From Membranipora membranacea (Eukaryota > Bryozoa > Gymnolaemata > Cheilostomatida > Membraniporidae): DNA of 64,000 nt. How positions within the stretch are numbered: position 1 is the stretch's first letter; each line of letters starts with the position of its first letter. The notes under the pieces were generated by a model. It saw only the letters and a program-made list of their open reading frames with translations, made no database searches and was not told the origin of the DNA. The position numbers and the translations under genes are program-made. Shown in pieces: positions 1-12,900 of the stretch. The stretch lies in assembly GCA_914767715.1 (NCBI GenBank), contig OU612065.1:21578001-21642000 (forward strand). The letters are read 5' to 3'.

Positions 1-52
1 AGAAACACAACTTGACTGTTTTTTCAAATTCAAAACCAAGATGCAAACTTAC

Positions 53-3000
53 TTGTCAACTAATTCTTTGGTGATGCCTTTAACTATTTTGCCTGATGTT
101 TGCAGGACGTACCAGCGCAGAGCCATTCTGATAGGTGTAGTCAGGCAAGAAGTAAATAAATCGGCTGGTAGATTTGGGTCCTGAGGGAGAAGCTCTGTAG
201 CACTACACGCCCCCAACAATATACACTGTCTACAGGCTTCACTGCTTGTACTACTGGTACTAGATGACATACTCTGCAAAAGTATGAACAGTTACATAAA
301 TGTAGTTACAAGGTATAATGTACTTCAATGATTCTGGATGATTAGTGTGATAAGACCCCTGATTTTTATCAACCATTTTTAATTTTAATCCATCATTTTT
401 TTAATTCGACTTTATGATTCATAACTTCTGTTTATTCAGATACAGAACTTTAGTCCCTTTGGCACAAACACAATGCTTTACTAATGTAACTTGTTCCAGA
501 AGTTAGAGGGGTGTAAACTGTTAGTTGATAAATGAAATATGATGCATCTTTTAGACAGGAACGTTCGTGGATTGATTTTGTGATATGACTGATCAAAGCT
601 TTTGATGAACAAAAAAAATCACTTTCATGGAAATTGGCTGAGTGAATTTAATGTGTTGCAAAGCCATTCTATATGTAAAAAGATTTAGTGATAATGTTTT
701 TTCAATGCACGGAAGAATCTGTCTCTAGCAATATAAAAAACATAATAATATAAGCAAGGTCACTCACAGTGCCATTCATATTGTCTATTTTTCCGTCTCT
801 CTGCTGCTGAAATTCAGTGAATTTGTCAAGGATAAGACCTGAGTTTGAGCAATCAAACACATATATAGAAGGCATTCCCATCCATGACTGCAACGTGTAG
901 AGCGATAGTGGAATATACTGGGTGTAATTCTGCAAGTAAAAATGAAGGATAATGGTACCTCAGATTTGAACAAATATAACAAATGAATTCCAAGGACCTG
1001 TAATGGTAAAAAATGTGCAGGAAACCGATAAGGGTGACATTCATTGTATATATATATATACTTTTATTGTCAGCAACAATTCATTATTACTAATGTTTTT
1101 CATGATGTGACATAAATGGCAAAAAAAGAAAAATTATACAAACAAAGATTCAACAAAAAGAGACTATGACAATAAACTGAAAAAAATGTTGCATTAGCCT
1201 TTTCTTAAACATATTTAAAGTAAGAGTGGTTCTCATGTAGAGGGTAAAATGTTAAAGTTTGTTGCTATTTTGTGGTTTAAGTTGTCTAATGGAGGTTTAA
1301 GTAAGTGTGTATCTCTTCTTGGAAATCGGTGTCGTGTGGTAACAAGAAAATCAGAGATGTATGGAGGGGATAAATTATTCAGAGCCTTAAATCCCGTAAT
1401 GCAAGTAAATAATTGCTTAGTATTGGAAGGGGTAAAATTTCAAGTGATGCTCATAGGTCACTAGTAGGTGACGAATAAGAAGGTATATGTTGAACATTGG
1501 CCACAATTCTCAAGGCTCTTTTTTGCTGAGTGAAAATTGGGTTTGTGATATCTGATGCACATAAGTTGTAATATATATGGATACCATAAATGATAACAGT
1601 GAATAAATTGAAAATAAAATTGTTTAGCAGAATGTGTGGTCAAGTAGGGTCTGCATAGCTTAAGTAAGTTTGTATTTTTGACACCTTATCCAAAACAGTC
1701 TCACAATGACCATTCAATGAAAACGAGTCAGATATCTTAAAGCCAAGTTCCGTTTCATGTCTTTGAATTATTTGGTTATTGCCAATTTTTAAATTTAATG
1801 ATGAATCCTCCCCAAAAGAACTTAGAAAGTGTGATTTTTTATAGTTAATTGTCATGTGATTATTTTTACACCACTTGTTGATTGAAACCAAATCTAGATT
1901 ACACATTTTAACTAAAGTAGAGGGAACAGAATGGCTTGCTACAAAACAGTGGCATCAGCATATGCATAAGAGTTCAAGGAGAGAGGTAGATTGAGTAGGT
2001 CACTTATATAAATCTGAAATAAAGTTGGTGCCAATATTGAACCTTGCGGAACCCCAATATTGATGCCAAGTATTGATGACACTGCGCCATTATAATGAAC
2101 ACGCTGAGACCTGTCTTGTAGAAATGATGATAACAACAAAAATGCCTTGTTCTCAAATTTAAAGTTCTGTAGTTTATTTTCTAATAGGTATGAATTGTTC
2201 TATAAAACTCCAACGCCAGGACCACAGTCTCCACACAGAGTGGATAAACTGGATCCCACTGAGAGAATAAGAAAAGCTTGGTCATATGCAGTACAGTTCA
2301 AAATGATCAAATCAAATCACGAGAACATTCATCATCATGTATCATGTAGCAGGACAGTCATGACTTGGGGATTTGACACGAATTTTTCTACCGGCAGTGT
2401 GTTCAACTCCCCCTCACGTGTAGAATTTCATAGCAATCCCTGGGGAACTGGCGATTCTGGATTGCCAAAAAATTGACATATATTTGCCCTTTTCATTGAA
2501 TGTCAATAATAAAATATGCATCCAAATTTTATATTATTTGAAATCTAACAATGACCTTCTCATACCAAACAGTTTTATAACCTGAATTTAAACGTGATGT
2601 CAAATCAAATCATAGAAGAATTCACCAATAAAAATGATCATACAACAAATTTTTAAGTGACACAGGTTGGATCAGAATGAAATGTATGATATTATAGTAT
2701 TATATGTGCAAGTCATGTTGTTGATGGAGCCTTACCTTGTTAAATACCCATATTTCTCCATTCTCAGTGGGTTTTGGCACACCATGACCGTTGTAGTGGA
2801 AGAGCACACGTTCCTCCTAATAATAAAGAAGCAATATATCAAGCGTGAATTTCTTTCTTTGAGAATTAAAATACTTATATTATATAAGTGGGTTGAAACC
2901 CCTTTTTGCTCATATAAGAAGGCTTATATATAAAAAGAAGCTATTTGTAAGTGTCTGAACTTCTGAACTACATATTTGATTAATACGATTATGTTAGGGC

Positions 3001-4842
3001 ATTGTAACAATTGATCTTTGACCTGAAGAATCAGGTCAATCTTGTTTATGTTATCATCGACCTGATGCGACTGGGAATTCCATAAAAAAATTCATCATTG
3101 GATACATTGGATACTCATCAACATGTCTCATTATCATTAACGTCATAGGATGTCAATGTTGGAAAGTTCATATAGCATCGGGTGATTTAAAATTTTGGTG
3201 CAATGTGACATTATTTCATGACTTATTTCACACTAAGTATTAAACACTTACTTCGGTGTCACTGTGAAAGATGGCTTGGGGCCCAATCTATTTAATGGCA
3301 GAGTGCAAAAGTTTAGCTTATGTGCATATGAGTCATAACTGCTTAATTTGGTTTCAAATGGCTCAGTCAAACTGTAACCAAACGTTCTGCTCGCGCAGAG
3401 TGACGAGGCAGACACAGCACGACTGAAGGGATCATTATACAGTTTCAGCATCCTCCAGGTGAATATTTGATCTTAAATATTTGCGCATTACTTGTTGATT
3501 GAAAAAAATGTTTCCGAACATTCTCTGCTGGATTTCCTGTTGTCTAGATTCTCAGATTTTGATTTGCGAGGACTTTGCACCAGGATCCTCCCTGATTCAA
3601 AGGAAAGGTCCCTAGTTTCATCCGTATGATTTGACAGTAAATAATGGTGGTACTGGGGCTAATATCAACACAACTTTAAAATTTAGGCTGCGGCTAATGT
3701 CCCTATTCCTACCAATGTGAAAGTGGCACACACCTTAGCATTTCTGCGTAATGATTGGCAGAGTTTCTTAACTTCTTCTAGAGTTGGGTCGAGGCTTAGC
3801 TTTGATCGAGCTCTGGGCTGCCATCTCTCATACTGTTTCTGTAAGGTACCTCCGATCGCCTCTAATGCTTTTCTTGGGCCCGTTGCCAGAGGATCTGATG
3901 GAAAAGTAGGAGGAGTTAAACGTATTGCTAACAGATGATCAACTTAAAATTTGATGTTCCAAGTATCAATCAAGTAAATACAGCATTCTACTCTGGGTGC
4001 CATTATTGGATTATTGGGGATTGGCTGATGATGTTTGAGATTTGGAGAGGAACTTATTCATTGGTAAGAATTTGTATCAAACATCTACACATTTATATTA
4101 TGCTAAGGATGCGGTATGGTGTAATTTCAGCTTCCGTCAGAGTTCAGTGATACGATCGTTATTGTTGACCAAAACAACAATAATAATAAATAGTAATATA
4201 AAAAAGTGAGAATGGCTGACTCATGCACAGGAACAAGGTAGCTTACCAATCCAACATTCTTCTCGTGCACATGGTTGTATCTTCAGAACATCCGGAGGAT
4301 CTACGCCCACATTCAGACACAAAACCAATGCTACACTTACTGTTTTCATCTGCAATCAAATGCAATAGTTTTGGTATCAAAGGGAAATTGATTGGCAGAT
4401 CGAGTCTTAATTTTAAGCACAAAACTATGACAGAGCAGTATGAATAAGAAAATGGAAGCACAGCCAAACTTTGTAATACTGAAGAGTTACATACCAAAAA
4501 CTGGACACATTTGTTTGTGTCAATATTTTAGCGCATTGGGTTATGTTTGAAATTCTTCGTATAGCATGCTGTTTTGCAATAAAACCATGTAACAACTTTT
4601 CCAAAATTTAGCCACGTGTTTTGCTGCATTTGACTCACTCTTTCCTTCATTCTCCATGTACCGGACGACTTGCTAGTACCGAGTATTTTTTCAATGTGCC
4701 GTTTGTCCATGAGTACAATCGGTAGATACCAGTCTGATATCTCGGCTGTATCATTATTAGCGTCCTCTCCACTGTCTGTACTCTCACCAGAATGATGGTG
4801 TCCTCGTGAGTTTCTGTAACTGCTAACATAGCCTCCTTCCAT
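53..4842 (-). CDS. RPTOR: Raptor, regulatory-associated protein of mTOR (5' part; continues past the left edge)
   Basis: Raptor is the substrate-recruiting scaffold of mTORC1. Six exons (- strand): 4639-4842, 4247-4349, 3734-3894, 2736-2816, 768-929, 53-273; a donor at 47-52 shows that more exons follow off the window. The ATG at 4840-4842 is the first Met of an N-terminal Ser/Gly/His-rich stretch before the conserved [15 protein letters not shown] segment. Then come the RNC (raptor N-terminal conserved) domain blocks: [27 protein letters not shown], a Q-Y-x-R-W-Q-P-R-A-R block, [27 protein letters not shown] and [19 protein letters not shown], in human order. The caspase-like His (HYNGHG) and Cys (DCSNSG) positions are both present. 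About 310 residues are encoded here, roughly the first quarter of the usual protein of about 1300. An upstream non-coding exon is possible, because an acceptor-like CTGCAG lies just 5' of the ATG. The identity is very secure. Confidence 0.96.
1640..2139 (-). mobile_element. Decayed LINE reverse transcriptase fragment in RPTOR intron 4
   Basis: Two adjacent frames on the minus strand carry non-LTR retrotransposon reverse transcriptase pieces. At 1939-2139 are a G-V-P-Q-G-S motif followed by ISDLLNLPL and a degenerate YADAT (normally Y-A-D-D). At 1640-1906 is the downstream [17 protein letters not shown] block typical of the RT palm/thumb of Jockey/CR1/RTE-type elements. There is a frame break between the pieces, the second catalytic Asp is lost and no 5' part is seen, so it is inactive. 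It has the same orientation as RPTOR. Confidence 0.85.
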
Positions 4843-5584
4843 ATTTACAGCAAAATCGACCAAATTCTGCAGGTGGAAAGTTCGTTCTACAAAGACATAA
4901 GAACGACGACCGTCACTGATCTGTTTGAATTATCATAAATAGAATCAACATCGCCTGCGCGCTGTCAAATTCTCATGGCTGCAAAATATGAATTGCCACT
5001 GAGATTTTAACAATTAACACAAAACTGTGAATGGGAACAGATTTACCAATAAAAATGAAGATGAGGCTGGTATGTGGGTGTTACAGTTATAATCCCCTCC
5101 CTACACTAGCTTGAGTTAAGAATTTTGTCAGCATTATACACAATTGATTATTCCCTTTACTGCAGCCTCTCTTACTACTGCTCAGTGTTTTGACCTAGGC
5201 TATACGCCAAACGTCGATTCAGGCTTGTAGGAAGTGGCTGATGGTGGTATGCATGCAGGACTACTGTTTTGCAAGCGGATATGCTTGCATCACAACCGAC
5301 TCAACCATGTTTTCTTTGCAATGAGTAGAATATCATAAATAATCTAACAATAATAATCTAACAATCTGATTTATGTCATGGGTACTGTAGTAGGAGTGTA
5401 CTCAAGCCAATCGGTGTACTGCTGCAGTCTTATGTTTGACCCCTCCATGTGTTTTATTTTGAACTTTGTTATTTGCACTTTACTAATATTGCTACTATGA
5501 AATTGACGTCTGTCTTGAGCAGACTACTACAGCAATTATTCCAACTGTACAGTAACAATAATTATAGTACTTAACTTGGTCAAG

Positions 5585-5604
5585 CCAGGGAGAATTCTCC
5601 CTGG
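5585..5604. repeat. Perfect 20-bp palindrome
   Basis: CCAGGGAGAATTCTCCCTGG reads the same on both strands and is flanked by AAG on the left and TCAAGC on the right. Similar GGGAGGGT/ACCCTCCC palindromes with nearby caagccagg or tcaagcagg occur at 17850-17885, 19117-19146 and 35630-35712, so this is likely a decayed member of a small dispersed foldback family. Confidence 0.6.
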
Positions 5605-6442
5605 TCAAGCTCAACTTGGGACAGAAAAACCTGACCCAGTTGAGTGTATCATTTTAGTCTGTCTCAGACAGTATTTTGGGCTTGAGGAGTGGCTGGAGAT
5701 TGTTAAAGCTATGCTAGATCATGTAGTGGGTACACTTATTGAAGGAGTTACTAGATAACAGTTAATGTTAGCATCGAATTCTCCACCACATACCAAGTAG
5801 ACTTTTCTGGCTCTCTTCTCTCCAAAATAACCTTGGGAGTAATGCATGAGGTCAAACTGCTGGAAGCTAGCCAATCAAAAAAGTTGATTGAGAACATTAA
5901 TATAATTTGATGATTTTATGTTATCTGAACTTTGATTGGCTGTGTCCAATTCTGGTTTTGTGTTTACCAGTCAGTCATCCCCTGTATTTTCTAAAAGATC
6001 TTGGAGAGAAATTGGAACTCACTTTCTTTGATTATAAAACAATGCTACTACTCCTCTGAAACGAAACTGGAAGAATTGACATATATTATCTCTTATTGTA
6101 ATATCAAAATTCCACCAATGAAATTTTACTGTGGTCTTTTTCTATCTGACATCCAACTGCAAGGTATGTTTACTTACCAACTAAATAATAATAATTAGTA
6201 AGTTTAAGTTAGTTACAAAGCTGGTCATGTTTTTTCATTATTTTCTTTGACAAACCTCCAAGGTCTTATAGTTATAGTTACCCTGATTAACCAATGAACT
6301 GAAGGTCATTTGACTAACAGTGAGTAGCTTCTTTCTATACATTCTTCACTATTTGTATACCCTGTTGTGTTTACATCAATGATCAAGGAGTTACATACTT
6401 ACTTACTACCATATCATTATTATAGCTGCTAGTAGACTAGAA

Positions 6443-6476
6443 GTAGCCTGTCTTGTCAATCAACTAGACAGGCTAC
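6443..6476. repeat. Short inverted repeat, 11-bp arms
   Basis: GTAGCCTGTCT and AGACAGGCTAC are perfect reverse complements separated by 12 nt. A related motif (cctgtcaagacaggctac) is at 49106-49123, inside the 1-kb hAT-like element. Confidence 0.55.
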
Positions 6477-8850
6477 ACTACTTACTTACTACTATCTATA
6501 TATACAACTCTTGTGACAAATGAATTATTATTATAACTAAAGAGGATGGCTGGTTATTGACCTAACTATCATAGAAGCTTCTTCTTACTCACTGACTGTT
6601 TGTCTCAACTAACTAGGCCTATGTATATCATATTTATATTATGTATTGTATGTCTGCCCCATGTATCACTATCACCAGCTAGTTATTGTTATTTGTTTTA
6701 AGTACTCACTAGTCACTGTGTTTTAGTGATACATAAGCCTGGTAATACCTACTAACTAGGCATGAAAGGTTTATTTTCTTCCTTGAATTGATGGCTGACT
6801 CTACTCAATCAAGCTGTCATCTGATGCATAAATCCCGCTACAGGTCATAGAATCTTTTTGTGTGCCCTCTCATCAATGATATAAACACACAGTCCATCCA
6901 ACGCAGACTTACTTTGAGTCTAGTGCTGAAAAGTTCAAGTGTTACTCCTGGATATTTGTAAGTGGTTTGTCTGATGACCCCTGGCCATTTGTTAGGGGTG
7001 TTTGGTCATGTAGGCTTAAGGCTGCAGCTTTCTTACTGGCAGTAACGGGATGATGTTCTGTGCCAGATCCAGCAGATACCACCGCAAGCTAGTTTCACAT
7101 GAGTCTTTCTGTAGGCTAGACAAGGATGACTATCCGTGGTTAGTTACATCTTTTCATCTGCATTGGGAGTATAACAGATGAAGTGTTATCAGGCTGTCAA
7201 ATGTATAATAGTGAAGTGCTGTCTGTATTATCACCATCAGTGATATGTAGAGAACCAGAGGACATGCAGTGCAATCCAAGGGGTTATAGACTCCTCGGTG
7301 CAATCCTACCCAGATGAGCAGTCATTGATCATACTGTTGTCTGAATTAGAATTCTGTGTCTACAGTTAGTTTGATGTAGAGACAAGCTTTTGGTGTGAGT
7401 AAGGAAATCATGCAGGATAGCATGGCACACATCAGAAGGATATTCAACCGCAGAGAACTTGGCGGAAAGCTATATGTGATCGCTTATCTCATGTACCAAT
7501 AAGATATGATGGTCTAGTTGTATTGTGAAACTAAGAGATTGACCGGATAACCTGAGCCACAGGTTGGAATTATTACCTCAAGGCGATTCTATTCATTATC
7601 AGTAGCCTAAGGTTGTTGGGGCTGAAGAGAAATTTTAAATGATAAAATGTGTTCAAAGTGAACATTTTAGCCTGTATCCCACTGAGACCATGCACAAAAT
7701 TGACTGCGTTGTCATTTCACCAAAATAATATCTGCATACAAATGAATTACTCTTTTTCATGCTCATTCCAAAAGTGTATGATATATGCTATAGTGAACTT
7801 CAAATGTCTCACCGAATTGTATTAAACATCATGGATCTGCCAATATTGTATTCACTTTACCTTGAAACTACGCTACAATGGTTTTGACAAAATGCTTTGG
7901 TAATGTTTCCCTTTGCTGTCAATAAAAGGTCAGTTCATTAATGTGATATGGTGGGGACGTGGAGATTGCACATGACGATCGCTAGGGGACTTCTGAAGAG
8001 ATCAGCCTTTTTCAACTGGACTTGCATTTGGCATTGAAACCGCCATTTCATCCGAATTATGGTTAGAAACTGAGATATCTTGAGTGTAGGAAATTTAATA
8101 AACATGGTAAAACTTTTATGTTATTATAATTTTAACCAAATGTCTTTGATTTGGAATTTCAGGATGACATACTTGGAGTATACTTGATTTATGTAACTAT
8201 CTAGATATTCATGAATATTAATGAGCTGTGTCTAATAATGTTCTAAATATGCACATTACTCTGGAATTATATGCAGCTTGGGGACAGCCCGAAATCAGCT
8301 GATCTTCGTTTCATATCTGATATGATTGGTTCTGCTCCCTGGAAACCCTAAGGCATCAGATGATTGATATATCCTACTCTTTATATGTCAGCTGGGACTG
8401 TCCATGAGCCAGTGACTGGGCAATAAGTCTTCTATACTGCAATTTATATCTGATCATTTTGCTGAAGCCTATCTTGGTCATAGTAGGGTTTCAAATTATT
8501 ACGTTCGCGAGCCTGAGTGGTATTACGGTGAATGGGATATGTTACAGCACCTAGGTGATTGTCGTAGCCACGTCATTTTGCTTTTTTCTCTGCTAGTAAC
8601 ACTGTATGCCAAGCGTGATGGTTAGGCTGGCCGTTAGCTCAGAGAAAATAGATAGTAACAATATAAAACTCTCGAGTCGATCCCATATGTCGCATTCTTA
8701 CAAGAATACAAACCTGTTCTCTGCTTCTGCGTTTTGAGGGCATTTTTGGTTGTGTGCTTACTTCTTAGTGGATCAATCATCAAAGCCAAAAGCTGCCATC
8801 CGACTAGGTAGGCTACTAGGGAGAGGTTCACATACCTGCATGAGTACAGT

Positions 8851-9000
8851 GTACTTACCTGTGTACAGCCTACTTACCTGTGTACAGCCTACTTACCTGT
8901 GTACAGCGTCCTACCTGTGTATAGCCTACTTACCTGTGTACAGTGTACTTACCTGTGTACAGCCTACTTACCTGTGTACAGCGTCCTACCTGTGTATAGC
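8851..9000. repeat. Minisatellite, eight 18-19 bp units
   Basis: Eight tandem units of the type CTACTTACCTGTGTACAGC. Units 4 and 8 are an 18-bp variant (GTCCTACCTGTGTATAGC); units 1 and 6 begin GTAC. The recurrence of the variant suggests higher-order expansion of a 3-4 unit block. Read on the minus strand, six units contain CAGGTAAGT, a perfect 5' splice-site consensus. Translation through the array gives only low-complexity peptide. Confidence 0.92.
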
Positions 9001-9924
9001 GGGATGATTATTCCCAGTTATCTATCAGAGACATTATCAGTCTGTGTACGACTAGAAGCTGGTAATTGTGTGAAAATATTACAATTTATTGATATTATAA
9101 TAATATTTAACAGGCGGCATACATTACATATATTACAGTGCTATTTTAATAATCTGTGTGGACGTAGCTTCAACAAGACACTGTGGGAAGAGGTGTGAAG
9201 AATATTGACCACAGAGAGTATCAGTATTATCATCAGTGCTGCCACGCGACAGCAGCGGTCATTCCTACACTGGAACTCCAGCTGAACGGGCCACATCTCT
9301 GCAGGCCTTGGTAAGTGAACTTGATATACCCTTTTGTTCAAGTTTTTTTTAATTCTATCAAATAGGATGGATTTAGCTGCATTATTGGATAGGAAGGATT
9401 TAGCAGCTTAATTCTGAGTAAAGGGATTAAAAAATCTGAGAGTAGTCTGCCAGTAGACTAATTTACTTTGATAGGCCTCCTAAAATTAATTAGGAATTTA
9501 AGTTTTCTCTGAAGTGCAGAAGACACATGTACTTTTGACTTCACTCCAAAAACATCCCCATGACAAAGAAACAGTTCATCAACCATCTACATTACGGCTC
9601 CAATCCTAAACACTACAGTGGAGCACCCTAGACTTGTCATGTGGCTATTTTTTTGTTTTTGGGGTCTGTAGCCTCGTAACAAGGCTAGGAACACCCTGTC
9701 ATTACCGTTTGAATAGACTAACTAACCTATATGGTGTATCTTTATTGGCCCCATGTAAACCTTTATTTGGATTTTCTGTCACATAATCACAGAATAGACC
9801 TTGCTGGTTCTATGAGTGTTACTTGGTATTATTAGCCAAATCATCCTTGACAGAATTGTGTGCTGTGCTCCAATTTTGTACTGCTGCAACACTGACGATG
9901 CTTATTCATTCAATCTGAACACAA
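9001..9924 (+). other. Upstream region of MARCHF8-like gene with possible 5'-UTR exon
   Basis: A good donor (GGCCTTG followed by GTAAGTG) ends a possible exon at 9311. The frame that would join the later gene has a TGA near 9207 and no ATG before the donor, so any such exon would be non-coding. No other feature is recognised. Confidence 0.35.
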
Positions 9925-12900
9925 ATGAGAATTACACAGTGCAATGACATCCCCACACTGAAATCTACCATGAGTTTAGCTAATTTCCTCCATGTAACCG
10001 ACTGTTTGACTGATTGCTCTTGTATCGGTGACCTACATAATTTGAAAGCCGACAAACCACATTTTACATGCAGATTTTGTCCGCAGCTGGACGACCAGTC
10101 TCGAGAGAGAAAAGACTTTTATAAGGCCAGGCAAGGCTTGAATATAATGAGGGAGGACTTACAACCTAACACAGATAATACTACTAATAGTATCGCTCCT
10201 GACGAGGAGCATATCTCTGAAACAACCAGACTAATGGCGGAGGATAACCCCAGTACCCCCTCCCCTGCTGCTGCTGCAGCGGCTTCCGCTCAAAACCAGC
10301 CTACAGCGAAAAATGCCTCAATTGCTCAAGATTCTGATGAAAAGGTAGGAAGTCTGTTATCAAGTTGATTTTAATATACCCAGGAGTAAATGTTAGCCAC
10401 TGTATAGTTGAGCTGGTTTGGGGCGGCTTAATATTAGCTAGCATCAAATCTTGGCCAACTGAGGCGGTAGTCTGCTCAAAGAAAAAAGGATGAGCATATT
10501 TTAGCTAGCTCTAAAGTTAGCTATTTTAAGACTGTGCGTAAAAGAGAACTCTTCCTCGTGCCAATAGTTCACTCCTCCAGGGTATATCCACATCGGATAT
10601 CAGATCATGATCTCAATGTTATTGTTTGTATGCATCTGTTTGGTCCATTTGACTAGCCTTGTCATGGTGACAAAGCTACCACTGGAACCTTTCCAAATTA
10701 GGACATTGACGCACTCTAGTATATAATAGCATCACAGCTGCATTTGTAATCTACAACTGTGTATTGCTGCATTCATCATTTTTTCAAGCATGAATGCAAA
10801 AAAATGCTTCTCCCATGATCATTCTAACTGTAATATGCAAGTTTGTATTAATGAGGTGAACCCTAATGATTATTACTTCCACAATGTTGTTGATGCATTT
10901 ACAGCAAATTGATGTGTGTTGCAACTTGAATTCTATCCAGTCTTGCTTGCTGTTATGATATATCCTTATTCTGTGATATGCTGTAACAACCCCGCTCCCT
11001 TTCTCATATATTTTTAAATGGTATGACGATTGAGATGGGGTGAACGTCCTAGGAAACATTGTCACAATTATTATTAGATTTTTATTAGCTTCATAACTGA
11101 ACTTCATAAGGGTTGTGGAAGCCACACTGCACTGCCTTAGTATGACAGCTGGTTTGTTGGTCACGATAGCATTAAGATAAATCACGATAGCCTCCATGTG
11201 AACCTATCATTGAACCGAGATTGATCAGGGAAAGCGCTTTCTTTTCTAATAGACTAACCTACAAGTCAAACTCACTGTATGGCAACGCAAATAATGATGA
11301 CGGCTAAAGTCGATATGAGTGACAAGCCCACCCCTCCCCCCTCTTCATGTCCCCAGAATAATTTTGGATGTGTTGCCGGTGGCAGCTGTGACACCTAATC
11401 ACAATCGGCAGCTGTTGATGTGTTACACTCATGCCTCTGCCCTGTCCCGTCTAGCCTCGCAGACAGTCATCGATATAGAGCAGCTAGAGCAGCGAGTATA
11501 CATAATTCATAGTGCACAGAGATTGTTGTCATAAGAACACACTGAAGCTTATGACTTTGTTATGAGCAACATGGTATGAAAAGTGGGGAGCATTTTGCAG
11601 TGTGTGTTTGTAAATCAATACATGATGACAATGCCGTAATTTGAAATATTAAACACGATGCTGTTGTGGGTCGATACTTAGATGCTGCTAACTGATGGTG
11701 CACTATTGTGACACCTTATCTGACACGAAATTAAATTTTTCAAGCTGATGGCTTCATCACTCCTAATTGCCAAACAGTAATTTCGTATTTGATGGATGCA
11801 AAGGATGTAAACGAGTTCTCCTTCGTGTGTGAGTTTTAGTTAGCTTCTATGCCTGGGGCATATTGTGTGGAAACATGAAAGTTTTTGTACCTAATTATCC
11901 ATACTATTATAATCAGTAATCAGTTTGCCTACTTGAGGGACTACCTGACTGTCTGCCTTTGTGAAGAGAAGATGTGAATTAATTTTCATCATATCAACGT
12001 TGAAATCTACATCAAGCTCATTTTCAGTTTTTGACAGCTATGACTCACAAAGCCCATTGTTTGAAAGGTTAACGCATTGATATATAGCCATTACCATGTA
12101 CATGAGCGTTAATATATCCACTCACTAGTTACAAGCCAGTATAGCATTGATTATGTAAATAGAGGCAGGAAGGGGAATCTCACTACCGTGCCATGACCTT
12201 GCCATGACCTTGCCATGACCTTGCTGCTTTGGAACAAACCATAATTGTGACAGGCAGTACTTTCCATTGATGTCAGTATAAACGCTCAGAAAGCTCCAAT
12301 AAGAGTTATATCCACTTTCCATTTGGAAATGAGTGTTTGGTAATGTAATGCCACTAACTTGCATTGTGACTACATTTATGTGGAAGGTGGAAGGGGATGT
12401 CCTCTAGTAACATGCCTGTATGCTGGAACCCTGTAGATCTACATAGGAATAATATATGAATGCATGTAGATCAGTGGCATTGTATGCATCGATCAAAGCG
12501 ACCAGGAGCCAGATTCACTTTAGATCTATGTTACTCATTCAACAGACTACAGTTTTTTGAGCCACTGACCTGTTGTCATAGTCACCAATATACTAAATTT
12601 TGATTATATGTAATGGACCAAAAAATATCATATCCAACTTCCCTTCTGTGGCTAATATAAAGATCGATTTGCCTGTGTAGATGCTCATAACATACTATCA
12701 AATCAGTTGCGCAAAATTACTAGGCAAAATTACTGGGCGTTTCTGACAACTTATTGATGTGATATTCATGAGCTTTTTATTAAGAGGGCTTAACTGTAAT
12801 ACAGGAGTTGGGAGGTATAACAAAAAATATTTTCATTTCACAGTTGATCTACATTTCTGCCAAATCAATTTTATGCCACACAACTCCACAAGGAGTTATA

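Larger units (their letters stand above)
4843..8850. other. Gene-poor intergenic region between RPTOR and MARCHF8-like gene
   Basis: About 4 kb with no conserved coding block that I recognise on either strand. It should contain the RPTOR promoter at its left end, since the RPTOR ATG is at 4842. Only small palindromes are visible (5585-5604 and 6443-6476, listed separately). The short open frames here look like chance. Confidence 0.6.

Noticed and set aside
8750-9198. Two overlapping open frames of 85-99 codons across the minisatellite
   Set aside because: They are open only because the 19-bp repeat lacks stops; the peptides are simple repeats with no family similarity.
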